Assembly (NCBI RefSeq): GCF_020171465.1
Contig: NZ_JAIUZR010000002.1
Coordinates: forward strand, 1 to 37,830
DNA: 37,830 bases
DNA from: Lutimonas saemankumensis
Lineage (GTDB): Bacteria; Bacteroidota; Bacteroidia; Flavobacteriales; Flavobacteriaceae
Reading direction: 5' to 3'
The translations under genes were made by a program, and so were the position numbers. Shown one piece after another: positions 7,721-15,533 of this stretch; position 1 is the stretch's first letter, and every line of letters starts with the position of its first letter. The notes under the pieces were generated by a model, which was given only the letters and a program-made list of their open reading frames with translations, was not told the DNA's origin and made no database searches.

Positions 7721-8794
7721 ATGAGAATATGCTTGGTAATACCGCTATTTGGGAGCGGAGGAGGTCAAAGATTTATTTCTACAATATCAAATTTCTGGAG
7801 CGAAGCAGGCCATGAAGTTAGTATCATATCGTTAAGAAAAGGAGATCCTTTTTTTTCATTATCTGGTAATGTGAGTGTACGTTATTTAGATTATGTTGAA
7901 ATAAAAGAGAAGAGCAAACTTAATAGATTAAGAAGTAGGCTAATGACCTTTTTTAATTTGAGAAATGAAATAAGAAAGGTAAATCCGGATTTTGTTCTAA
8001 GTATATTGAGTTCAACTAATGTATTGACTCTATTATCAACAAGGATGTTGGATATCCCCGTTTATGTTAATGATGTAATGAGTCCATATCGTAAACGATC
8101 ACTGCTCGAAAGAAAAGCGAGAAAGATTCTATATAAAAGAGCAAATGGAATAATAGCTCTAACAGAAGAAGCTAAAATTTTTATAATGAATGAAACAGGT
8201 TGCAAGAATGTAATTGTTATCCCTCGTCCTGTAAAAAAAATCAAAGATTATCCCGATATTATTAAAGAGAAAATTATTTTAAGTGTCGGTCGATTACATC
8301 CGGATAAGGGGCATAAGTACTTGTTGCAAATATGTAAAAAATTGAATCGAAAGGACTGGAAATTTGTTATTCTGGGAGAAGGAGAATTACAACAGTCGTT
8401 AATCGAATTAGCCAATAATTTGGATATTAGAGACCAGATTTTGTTTGTTGGTGCCGTCCAAAACATTGATCCTTGGTTAAGAAAAGCCAGTGTTTTCGCA
8501 TTCACATCAATTTCAGAAGCATGGGGTAATGCATTAACAGAGTCTATGGCGGCAGGAGTCCCGTCCGTTAGTTTTGATTGCGATGTGGCTCCAAGACATA
8601 TCATCGAAGATGGCATAAATGGATATATTGTCCCTCTTTTGGATATTGATGCATTCGTTAAAAAGATAGAAATGTTAATCGATGACCCAAGTTTAAGAGA
8701 TAGAATTTCTAAAAAAGCCAAAACTGATTCTACTAAATACGATTTACGGAATGTGGGTAACTCCATCTTGGATTTTTGCACCATTAGAAAATAA
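7721..8794 (+). CDS. Glycosyltransferase family 4 (GT-B)
   Basis: A 357-residue retaining GT-B glycosyltransferase. The N-terminal acceptor domain opens with MRICLVIPLFGSGGGQRF, the usual G-rich loop. The C-terminal donor domain has ILSVGRLHPDKGHKYLL and the E-x7-E type motif SEAWGNALTESMAAGVP, then a nucleotide-sugar-binding segment APRHIIEDGINGYIVP. The CDxAPRxIIxDGxNGxxVP ending is common in GT4 enzymes of O-antigen and capsule loci. Length is normal. Known: GT4 enzymes transfer hexoses or N-acetylhexosamines from NDP-sugars on the cytoplasmic side of the membrane. Donor and acceptor cannot be told from sequence. It lies 11 bases after the NodB gene and 9 before the epimerase. Confidence 0.9.
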   Translation: MRICLVIPLFGSGGGQRFISTISNFWSEAGHEVSIISLRKGDPFFSLSGNVSVRYLDYVEIKEKSKLNRLRSRLMTFFNLRNEIRKVNPDFVLSILSSTNVLTLLSTRMLDIPVYVNDVMSPYRKRSLLERKARKILYKRANGIIALTEEAKIFIMNETGCKNVIVIPRPVKKIKDYPDIIKEKIILSVGRLHPDKGHKYLLQICKKLNRKDWKFVILGEGELQQSLIELANNLDIRDQILFVGAVQNIDPWLRKASVFAFTSISEAWGNALTESMAAGVPSVSFDCDVAPRHIIEDGINGYIVPLLDIDAFVKKIEMLIDDPSLRDRISKKAKTDSTKYDLRNVGNSILDFCTIRK

Positions 8795-8803
8795 TTGAAG
8801 TAA

Positions 8804-9349
8804 ATGATTTTTAACGAAACGATAATTAGTGGACTAATAGAGATCTTACCTGAAGAGTATTTGGACCAAAGAGGCTCCTTTTTCAGAACTTATTGCAAAA
8901 AAGAATTTGAAGATAATGGTCTAATCAAAGAGTTCGTGCAAATGAATCATTCAATTAATAGTAAAAAAGGTACATTTAGAGGCTTCCACTATCAAATTGG
9001 ACCTAATAGAGATTGTAAGCTTATTAGGTGTATAGCAGGGTCGGCTTTGGACATTTTAGTTGACTTGAGAAGAAATTCTGAAACATTCTTAAAAAATGTT
9101 CAGATCGAAATATCCGAAGAGAATAAAAAGCTTCTATATGTGCCTGAAGGTGTTGCTCATGGATTTATTACTTTGAAGGGCAATACCCAATTGTTATATA
9201 ACCATACTGCATATTATAATCCTGAATTTGAAGGTTCAGTCAATTTTAAAGACCCTTTAATTGGGATTAAGTTACCAATGGAACCTGAAGTAATCTCTTA
9301 CAAAGATGCTTCAACTCCATTTTTAACTCAAGATTTTTGTGGAATTTAA
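8804..9349 (+). CDS. RmlC/RfbC-like NDP-4-keto-6-deoxyhexose 3- (or 3,5-) epimerase
   Basis: A 181-residue cupin of normal RmlC length. Active-site signatures are present: GTFRGFHYQ with the catalytic base His62, VDLR at 86-89, VPEGVAHGFITL with His119, and LLYNHTAYYNPEFEGSVNF containing Tyr132 and Tyr138. Known: RmlC epimerises C3 and C5 of dTDP-4-keto-6-deoxyglucose, while relatives acting on CDP- or GDP-sugars epimerise only C3 or C5. No RmlA, RmlB or RmlD gene is in the window, whereas CDP-glucose genes (13657, 14418) are, so the likely substrate is CDP-4-keto-6-deoxyglucose or its C-methylated product (inference). This recalls the route to CDP-6-deoxyaltrose in Yersinia pseudotuberculosis, where an RmlC-like enzyme and an SDR reductase follow the CDP-glucose dehydratase. 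Confidence 0.85.
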   Translation: MIFNETIISGLIEILPEEYLDQRGSFFRTYCKKEFEDNGLIKEFVQMNHSINSKKGTFRGFHYQIGPNRDCKLIRCIAGSALDILVDLRRNSETFLKNVQIEISEENKKLLYVPEGVAHGFITLKGNTQLLYNHTAYYNPEFEGSVNFKDPLIGIKLPMEPEVISYKDASTPFLTQDFCGI

Positions 9350-9360
9350 TCTAAAACTAA

Positions 9361-10191
9361 ATGATTTCTGTTTTGATTCTCTCATCTGATGGATATTCCG
9401 ATTGCTGGGATCCATTTTTTAAACTCTTGAATAAAAATTTTCCAGAATCTCGAGATTACGAAATTTTATTAAGTACAAATTCAAAATCTTATAATCATTC
9501 CGACTTACCGGTTCGAATAATTAACCATAAGGCTGGCACAGCCTGGAGTAAAAGATTCAAGGATAGTGTCAGGCAAGCCTCTTATGATATTATTTTACTT
9601 CTTGTTGAAGATGATTTTTTAAGGTCTAGAATTGACTCAATATTGTTGAATGATTTTGTTTCATTGATGAAAGCTAGTGAGGAAATTGCTCACATAAGGC
9701 TTCTATCTACTTTTGATAGGACAAAAATGAAGTCTTCGATCTATGATAATTTAGAAGAGATACAAACAAGAACTAAATTGAGATTAACTTTTTTACCTGG
9801 TTTATGGAGGAAAAATATTCTATTGAAATATTTAGTTGAGTATGAATCTCCTTTCATGGCAGAAAAAATTGCCGATTTTAAATCTTGGTATTATAGAGAT
9901 ACATTTTTAGCTGTATCAAGAGACTATGTCGAAAAAAATGGACAGTTTTACGATGGAATGCCAAGCGGTGGTTTATTTCGAGGGAAATGGGCTGATTGGG
10001 TTGTTGACGTTTTTGAAGAAAATGAAATAAATATTGATTATAGTATCAGGGGATTTGCGACTAATGAGTTTAGGAAGACAACCCGATTAAAATCAAGAAT
10101 TCAAATGTTGAAAAGTCCAATTACAACTATGCGATCATTTTTAAGCCTTTTTCTGGTAATAATCAAAACTAAATTATTCAAAAAATATTAA
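9361..10191 (+). CDS. Putative GT-A-like glycosyltransferase of unknown specificity
   Basis: A 276-residue protein that I do not place in a named family with certainty. It begins MISVLILSSDGYSDCWDPFF, typical of sugar-nucleotide-binding Rossmann-like starts. SYDIILLLVEDDFL puts an acidic triad (EDD, residues 83-85) after a hydrophobic strand, in the position of the metal-binding DxD motif of GT-A enzymes. Aromatic-rich segments follow (LTFLPGLWRK, FKSWYYRDTF, GGLFRGKWADW). The C-terminus is basic and hydrophobic and may rest on the membrane. Its place inside the CDP-sugar block, between the epimerase and the C-methyltransferase, suggests it might transfer the resulting branched sugar (inference). 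Family assignment is tentative. Confidence 0.6.
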   Translation: MISVLILSSDGYSDCWDPFFKLLNKNFPESRDYEILLSTNSKSYNHSDLPVRIINHKAGTAWSKRFKDSVRQASYDIILLLVEDDFLRSRIDSILLNDFVSLMKASEEIAHIRLLSTFDRTKMKSSIYDNLEEIQTRTKLRLTFLPGLWRKNILLKYLVEYESPFMAEKIADFKSWYYRDTFLAVSRDYVEKNGQFYDGMPSGGLFRGKWADWVVDVFEENEINIDYSIRGFATNEFRKTTRLKSRIQMLKSPITTMRSFLSLFLVIIKTKLFKKY

Positions 10192-10207
10192 CTGAATACA
10201 ATAAATT

Positions 10208-11440
10208 ATGAAATGTAGACATTGTAGTGAAAAATTGAATAATGTATTTGTGGATTTGGGATTCTCCCCAATCTCCAATGATATGTTAAAAGAAGATCAA
10301 TTGAATCTCATGGAAAGCTATTATCCCCTGAAGGTTTATGTTTGTCATAAATGCTATCTGGTACAATTAGATGAGTTCAAAAAGGCTGAAGAATTATTTT
10401 CAAGCGATTACACTTATTTCTCGTCCTTCTCAAAGACATGGATTGAACATACACGAGCGTATGTTCAAATGATGATCGAAAGGTTTCATTTCAATTCCGA
10501 TTCGTTGGTAGTAGAAATTGCATCAAATGATGGTTGTTTACTTAAGAATTTTGTTGAAAAAGAGATACCCGTTCTTGGAATCGAACCAACTGCAAATACA
10601 GCTAAAAGGGCTATTGAAAATGGTGTAGAGTCCATAGTTGAGTTTTTTTCAACGGAATTAGCCAAAAAGGAATTTGTGGATAAAGAAAGAGGGGCTAGTT
10701 TAATAGTTGGAAATAATGTTCTTGCTCATGTACCCGATATTAACGACTTTGTATATGGGATGAAGCAGGCATTGGATTCGGATGGTATAATTACTATGGA
10801 ATTTCCCCACCTCTCAAATCTTATCAAGGATTGCCAGTTTGATACAATTTATCACGAGCATTTCTCATACCTTTCATTAATCGCAGTAAAAAATATTTTT
10901 AAAAAATTCGATTTAGAAATTTTTGATGTAGATGAAATTAGCACTCACGGAGGTTCTTTAAGGATATATGCGAAACATAAAGAATGTCAAAAACATAAAA
11001 TTTCTGAGGAGGTGAATCGAATTATTGAAAGAGAAATTAAAGAAGGGTTAACCCAAATGAATTTTTACAAAGGATTTATGAGTAGAGTTAATCGAATTAA
11101 AAATAATGCACTTCGGTTCTTGATTGATGCGGAAAATTATGGTCAATCTGTTGCAGCATACGGCGCTGCATCAAAGGGTAACACTTTAATAAATTATTGT
11201 GGCCTGAAGGGAAATGATTTGATAAAATTTGTTGTGGATGCATCTCCTTATAAACAGAATAAATTTTTACCGGGAAGTCATATTCCTGTTGTTGATGAGT
11301 CCAGATTGAAGGAAGAGAAGCCAGATTATGTGATAATATTACCATGGAATTTGACCACTGAAATTGAAACTCAATTAGATTACATTAAAAATTGGGGTGG
11401 TAAACTAGTTACTTTCATCCCTGAACTCAGAATATTTTAG
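10208..11440 (+). CDS. TylC3/NovU-like NDP-sugar C3-methyltransferase
   Basis: A 410-residue, three-domain SAM-dependent C-methyltransferase. The N-terminal zinc-binding domain has Cys pairs CRHC at residues 3-6 and CHKC near 55-58. The central SAM-binding domain has VVEIASNDGCLLKNF, FSSFSKTW upstream, and the active-site motif IYHEHFSYLS. The C-terminal Rossmann-like domain contains AAYGAASKGNTLINY and ends with PWNLTTEIETQL. Known: TylC3, NovU, EvaC and related enzymes place a methyl group on C3 of NDP-4-keto-6-deoxy sugars, alpha to the ketone. Here the neighbouring RfbF and RfbG make the substrate a CDP-sugar. The product after reduction would be a 6-deoxy-3-C-methyl hexose (virenose and related sugars have this skeleton). 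The domain order and length are normal for the family. Confidence 0.88.
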   Translation: MKCRHCSEKLNNVFVDLGFSPISNDMLKEDQLNLMESYYPLKVYVCHKCYLVQLDEFKKAEELFSSDYTYFSSFSKTWIEHTRAYVQMMIERFHFNSDSLVVEIASNDGCLLKNFVEKEIPVLGIEPTANTAKRAIENGVESIVEFFSTELAKKEFVDKERGASLIVGNNVLAHVPDINDFVYGMKQALDSDGIITMEFPHLSNLIKDCQFDTIYHEHFSYLSLIAVKNIFKKFDLEIFDVDEISTHGGSLRIYAKHKECQKHKISEEVNRIIEREIKEGLTQMNFYKGFMSRVNRIKNNALRFLIDAENYGQSVAAYGAASKGNTLINYCGLKGNDLIKFVVDASPYKQNKFLPGSHIPVVDESRLKEEKPDYVIILPWNLTTEIETQLDYIKNWGGKLVTFIPELRIF

Positions 11441-11463
11441 ATTCAAAACAAAACATTGACATT

Positions 11464-12738
11464 ATGGGCAAGGGCGTTTTTATGTATAATCTTATTAAAG
11501 AACTTTTTCCATTTTGCCGAAGCATTACAGGCCAAGGAGTTCGAGATACACTTTCTACGATTAGTAAATATATTCCAATTGAAATTGTAGAGGTAAAAAG
11601 TGGAACAAAAGTCCTTGATTGGATTGTGCCTCTTGAGTGGAATATTAGAGAAGCCTGGGTGAAAAACAGCAGTGGAAAGAAAGTTATTGATTTCAATAAG
11701 TCAAATTTGCATATTTTAAATTACAGTATACCTATGCAAGCTGAAATGTCTTTGGAACAATTAAGAGATCATATTTATACTATTCCGGAGAAGCCCGATT
11801 GGATTCCATATAGGACTTCTTATCATGATGAAAATTGGGGCTTTTGCATGACCCATAATGATTTTTTAGAACTTGAAGATGATAAATACAAAATTAATAT
11901 TGACTCAACTTTAAAGAAGGGAGTATTATCATATGGAGAATTTTTTATTGAAGGAAATATTCCCAATGAGGTTTTAATTACTACACATATTTGTCACCCT
12001 TCAATGGCCAATGATAATTTATCAGGAATAAGTGTTGCAGTAGCACTTGCAGAATATCTTTCCAAGCGAGAAAATTATTACTCCTACAGGTTTTTATTTA
12101 TTCCTGGAACCATAGGTTCTATTACATGGTTGAGTAAGAATCGAGAAAAGGTGGGTCAAATTGAACACGGATTGGTTTTAACTTTGTTGGGAGATTCCTC
12201 AAATTTTAATTATAAGAAGTCTAGAAAAGGCAATCAAATGATTGATAAAATAGTGGAGAATTGTCTTAAAAATAATTATAAATCCTATGGAATTATTGAT
12301 TTTTATCCCTACGGATATGACGAAAGACAATTTTGTTCTCCAGGATTTGATCTTCCCGTAGGTAGACTATCTCGTGCTTGTCATGGGGAATTTGAGGAAT
12401 ACCATACTTCAGGGGATAATCTAGATTTTGTCAACGAAAAAAACCTTGATGAATCTCTACATTTAATTAAAAAAATCGTGAATACGATAGAAGGAAATTT
12501 CTATTTCAATAATTTATTCCCATATGGAGAACCTCAATTAGGAAAAAGAGGGTTATTCAAAAAGGTTGGAGGTGAAAGTAAATCTAAAAGTTTTGAGATG
12601 GCGCTTCTTTGGGTTCTGAATCAATCGGATTCAACTAAATGTTTATTAGATATTTCTGATATATCAGGGATTTCTTTTGAAGTTGTAAAAAAGGCAGCGG
12701 AAGAGTTGGAATCAGCTGGATTAATAGAGAAAATATAA
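11464..12738 (+). CDS. DUF4910-type peptidase-like protein with C-terminal winged helix
   Basis: A 424-residue protein of the DUF4910/DUF2172 type, distantly like zinc aminopeptidases (M28/M20 fold). The opening LIKELFPFCRSITGQGVRDT is characteristic. Putative metal ligands are His and Asp in TTHICHPSMANDNLSG, an acidic GDSSN, and EYHTSGDN, where the conserved His and Asp recall the last M28 ligand. PYGYDERQFCSPGFDLPVG is another conserved stretch. Residues about 370-424 (SFEMALLWVLNQ to the end) look like a winged helix-turn-helix. Translation may start at 11464 or at the ATG at 11482, which better fits the family N-terminus. It sits between the C-methyltransferase and the SDR. Its reaction is not established to my knowledge; hydrolysis or transfer of an acyl/amide group on a sugar is one possibility. 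Confidence 0.8.
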   Translation: MGKGVFMYNLIKELFPFCRSITGQGVRDTLSTISKYIPIEIVEVKSGTKVLDWIVPLEWNIREAWVKNSSGKKVIDFNKSNLHILNYSIPMQAEMSLEQLRDHIYTIPEKPDWIPYRTSYHDENWGFCMTHNDFLELEDDKYKINIDSTLKKGVLSYGEFFIEGNIPNEVLITTHICHPSMANDNLSGISVAVALAEYLSKRENYYSYRFLFIPGTIGSITWLSKNREKVGQIEHGLVLTLLGDSSNFNYKKSRKGNQMIDKIVENCLKNNYKSYGIIDFYPYGYDERQFCSPGFDLPVGRLSRACHGEFEEYHTSGDNLDFVNEKNLDESLHLIKKIVNTIEGNFYFNNLFPYGEPQLGKRGLFKKVGGESKSKSFEMALLWVLNQSDSTKCLLDISDISGISFEVVKKAAEELESAGLIEKI

Positions 12739-12743
12739 ATTTT

Positions 12744-13643
12744 ATGAATTTCAAGAATTCAAAAATTATTGTAACTGGAGCATCTGGTTTTATTGGTTCT
12801 GTTCTAGTTGAAAAATTATTAGACCATGGAGCAATGGTTTATGCTGTCTCAAGAAGTTATAAGAAGTTGGATAATTCGATTACTTGGAAAATTGGTAATC
12901 TAACAGACAGAGATTTTGTATTTGATTTAGTCGATTCAATTCAACCTGATTATTTTTTTCATCTTGCAAGTCATGTAGTTGGTTCAAGAAGTAGGGAGTA
13001 TGTGAAATCAACATTTGAAGACAATTTGATTTCCACTGTTAATATACTTGAAGCTCTGTGTGATTCAAAATGTAAGAGAGTAATAATTACAGGGTCCTTA
13101 GAGGAAGGAAAAGCAGGTCAGAAACCCATTGTACCCAGCTCACCCTATGCAGCTTCAAAAATTGCGGCCTCTAATTATGCAAGAATGTTTCATGAATTAT
13201 ATGGATTGCCTGTCTCTATTGCTACTCTTTATATGGTATATGGACCAGGCCAAAAGGATCTTAAAAAATTAGTTCCTTATACTATATTAAATATGATGAA
13301 AGGCAATATTCCAAATATATCCAGTGGGGTGAGAGAGATTGATTGGATTTATGTTGAAGACGTTGCAGAAGCTTTGATTTGCATGTCAAGAGCACCAAAA
13401 ATTGAAGGTAAATCAATTGACATAGGTTCTGGACAACTAATTTCGATAAAGGATTTTATTTTAAAATTAACGAACCTAATGAACCCAAACCTAATACCAA
13501 AATTTGGAGCTGTTAAAGACAGGAAAATGGAACAAGTCAGAAAAGCTAACACTGATATGACTTATAAACTTTTAGGATGGAAAGCTAAAACTAATTTGGA
13601 AACAGGCTTATTGAAAACAATTAATTTTTATAAAAATATTTAA
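12744..13643 (+). CDS. NAD-dependent epimerase/dehydratase (SDR), probable CDP-sugar 4-ketoreductase
   Basis: A 299-residue extended short-chain dehydrogenase. The Rossmann motif TGASGFIGS is at residues 11-19. FFHLASHVVG follows the central beta strand. The catalytic triad is TGS at 116-118 with Tyr135 and Lys139 (SPYAASKIA). The C-terminal substrate part includes VREIDWIYVEDVAEAL. Known: enzymes of this family reduce the 4-keto group or epimerise C2/C4 of NDP-sugars. No 3-dehydrase (RfbH/AscC type) is present, so abequose, paratose or ascarylose are unlikely, and reduction of the C-methylated CDP-4-keto sugar is the most economical role (inference). It lies 5 bases after the DUF4910 gene and 13 bases before rfbF. 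Confidence 0.85.
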   Translation: MNFKNSKIIVTGASGFIGSVLVEKLLDHGAMVYAVSRSYKKLDNSITWKIGNLTDRDFVFDLVDSIQPDYFFHLASHVVGSRSREYVKSTFEDNLISTVNILEALCDSKCKRVIITGSLEEGKAGQKPIVPSSPYAASKIAASNYARMFHELYGLPVSIATLYMVYGPGQKDLKKLVPYTILNMMKGNIPNISSGVREIDWIYVEDVAEALICMSRAPKIEGKSIDIGSGQLISIKDFILKLTNLMNPNLIPKFGAVKDRKMEQVRKANTDMTYKLLGWKAKTNLETGLLKTINFYKNI

Positions 13644-13656
13644 ATAATTTAAAAAT

Positions 13657-14427
13657 ATGAAAGTAGTAATTTTAGCAGGGGGTCTTGGTTCCAGATTGGG
13701 AAATGTCACAGAATTAATTCCTAAGCCAATGGTGGAGGTAGGAGGAAAACCAATACTATGGCATATTATGAAAATTTACTCATATTATGGGTATAATGAG
13801 TTTGTTATTGCCCTGGGGTACAAGGCCAACGTAATAAAGAATTATTTTATTAACCTTCAACATTACAATTGTGATCTAACTTTAAATACTAAAACAGGAG
13901 AAATCATTTTCAACAATGACGATAGTGAAGACTGGAAGGTGACTCTTGTTGATACTGGGGTAAATACTTTAAAGGGAGGCAGAATTAAGAGATTAGAAAA
14001 GTATTTAGATGATGTGAATTTTTTGACCTATGGTGATGGGGTTGCAAATTTAAATATTGATCAACTACTGAATTTTCATCAAAGTCACGGGAAGGTTATA
14101 ACTATTTCAGGTGTAAAACCACCTTCCAGATTCGGAGAACTGGTCGAAAAGGAAGGTAAAGTAATATCGTTTGAAGAAAAACCTCAAGCTAGTAAAGGTC
14201 TCATCAATGGAGGATTTATGATCTTTAACAAGGCCTTACTTGAAAAACTAACAGTAAACGAGGACTGTGATTTTGAATTTGGACCATTAGAAGAATTGGC
14301 AAGTCAGGGAGAAGTGATGACTTACAAACACGATGGTTTTTGGGAGTGTGCTGATACGATAAGAGATGTAAATCATTTAAATAGACTTTGGTCCACTGGA
14401 AAAGCAAAATGGAAATTATGGGATTGA
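13657..14427 (+). CDS. rfbF: Glucose-1-phosphate cytidylyltransferase
   Basis: A 256-residue protein, almost exactly the usual RfbF length. The nucleotidyltransferase signature VILAGGLGSRLGNVTELIPK is followed by PMVEVGGKPILWHIMKIY, a stretch I recognise as RfbF/DdhA-specific. FLTYGDGVANLNI supplies a metal-binding Asp, and PPSRFGELV, SFEEKPQ and INGGFMIF are family blocks. WECADTIRDVNHLNRLW is the typical C-terminus. Reaction: CTP plus alpha-D-glucose 1-phosphate gives CDP-glucose plus pyrophosphate. Its coding end overlaps the start of rfbG, a pairing seen in many CDP-deoxysugar loci. This is the committed step of the CDP-sugar branch in the window. Confidence 0.95.
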   Translation: MKVVILAGGLGSRLGNVTELIPKPMVEVGGKPILWHIMKIYSYYGYNEFVIALGYKANVIKNYFINLQHYNCDLTLNTKTGEIIFNNDDSEDWKVTLVDTGVNTLKGGRIKRLEKYLDDVNFLTYGDGVANLNIDQLLNFHQSHGKVITISGVKPPSRFGELVEKEGKVISFEEKPQASKGLINGGFMIFNKALLEKLTVNEDCDFEFGPLEELASQGEVMTYKHDGFWECADTIRDVNHLNRLWSTGKAKWKLWD

Positions 14428-15500
14428 AAGAATTAAAAAAATATTATCAAGGAAAGAAAGTTCTTGTAACAGGCCATACTGGCTTTAAGGGCTCCTGGTT
14501 AGTAATTTGGTTGTTGGATTTGGGGGCAGATGTAATCGGATTTTCTTTAGAAGAATTATCTGAAAAAGATAATTATAGATTATCTGGAATTTCTCATCGA
14601 ATAAAGGATCTCAGGGGTGATATTCGAGACCTTTCGAAAATTAAAGAAGTATTTGAGGCGGAAAAACCGGAAATAGTTTTTCACCTAGCAGCGCAATCAT
14701 TAGTTATTGAAGGTTATAATAATCCGATTTACACGTATGAAACTAACGTTATGGGCACTGTAAATATGCTTGAAGCGATTAGGCTGTGCGAAAGTATTCA
14801 AACAGCTATATTTGTTACTACGGACAAGGTATATGAAAATAATGAGTGGATATGGCCCTATAGAGAAAATGAACCTATGGGAGGGTATGATCCATATAGT
14901 TCAAGTAAAGGTGCATCAGAGTTGGTTATTGCATCCTATCGACATAGCTTTTTTAATCCTTCTGATTATGAAGATCATGGGAAATCGATTGCGTCAGTTA
15001 GAGCTGGTAATGTAATAGGGGGAGGTGACTGGAATAAAAACAGGATTGTACCAGATTGCATTAATGCAATTGAAAATGATGAGATGATCAAGGTTAGAAA
15101 CCCAAATGCTGTTAGGCCATGGCAACATGTTCTAGAACCACTTGGAGGCTATTTGATTTTGGGTATGGAAATGATGAAAGATCCTGAAAAATATAGCGAA
15201 GCCTGGAATTTTGGCCCGGAGGTTGCAAATATGATCAAAGTCTCAACCTTGGTGGATGAAATAGTCAATCAATATGGAAAGGGAAACTGGAAAGATGAAT
15301 CGATTAGAAATGCACCTCATGAGGCAAATTTTCTTTCTTTGGATATCAATAAGGTAAAGTATCGCCTAAATTGGAATCCTCTTCTATCTTTTGAGGAAAC
15401 CATTAGTTACACAGTTGATTGGTATAAAAATTATAAGACAACTAATGTCTTTTCTCTGTGTCAGAGTCAGATTAAGGAATACACTAATCGTTTAGGATAA
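14418..15500 (+). CDS. rfbG: CDP-glucose 4,6-dehydratase
   Basis: A 360-residue SDR dehydratase. The NAD-binding motif GHTGFKGSW is at residues 19-27, HLAAQSLVIEGYNNP follows, the active-site TTDKVYEN comes next, and DPYSSSKGASELV holds the catalytic Tyr and Lys. SVRAGNVIGGGDW and RPWQHVLEPLGGYL are strongly typical of RfbG. It makes CDP-4-keto-6-deoxyglucose. I chose the ATG at 14418 because only about ten residues precede GKKVLVTG in known RfbG proteins; in-frame ATG 14409 or TTG 14388 would extend it. With the 14418 start it overlaps rfbF by 10 bases, suggesting translational coupling. With the epimerase (8804), C-methyltransferase (10208) and SDR (12744) it completes a plausible CDP-branched-sugar route. 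Confidence 0.94.
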   Translation: MGLKELKKYYQGKKVLVTGHTGFKGSWLVIWLLDLGADVIGFSLEELSEKDNYRLSGISHRIKDLRGDIRDLSKIKEVFEAEKPEIVFHLAAQSLVIEGYNNPIYTYETNVMGTVNMLEAIRLCESIQTAIFVTTDKVYENNEWIWPYRENEPMGGYDPYSSSKGASELVIASYRHSFFNPSDYEDHGKSIASVRAGNVIGGGDWNKNRIVPDCINAIENDEMIKVRNPNAVRPWQHVLEPLGGYLILGMEMMKDPEKYSEAWNFGPEVANMIKVSTLVDEIVNQYGKGNWKDESIRNAPHEANFLSLDINKVKYRLNWNPLLSFEETISYTVDWYKNYKTTNVFSLCQSQIKEYTNRLG

Positions 15501-15533
15501 TATAGAAAATTAACAGCTTAATGAAGATCTTTA

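Noticed and set aside
8248-8784. Long open frame of 178 codons on the minus strand
   Set aside because: It is antisense to a clear GT4 gene, has no domain-like pattern and is rich in Ser/Leu as expected for the reverse complement of coding AT-rich DNA.
8804-9349. Assignment as rfbC of a dTDP-L-rhamnose pathway
   Set aside because: rmlA, rmlB and rmlD are absent while the CDP-glucose genes are present in the same block, so a CDP-sugar substrate is more likely. Gene symbol left blank.
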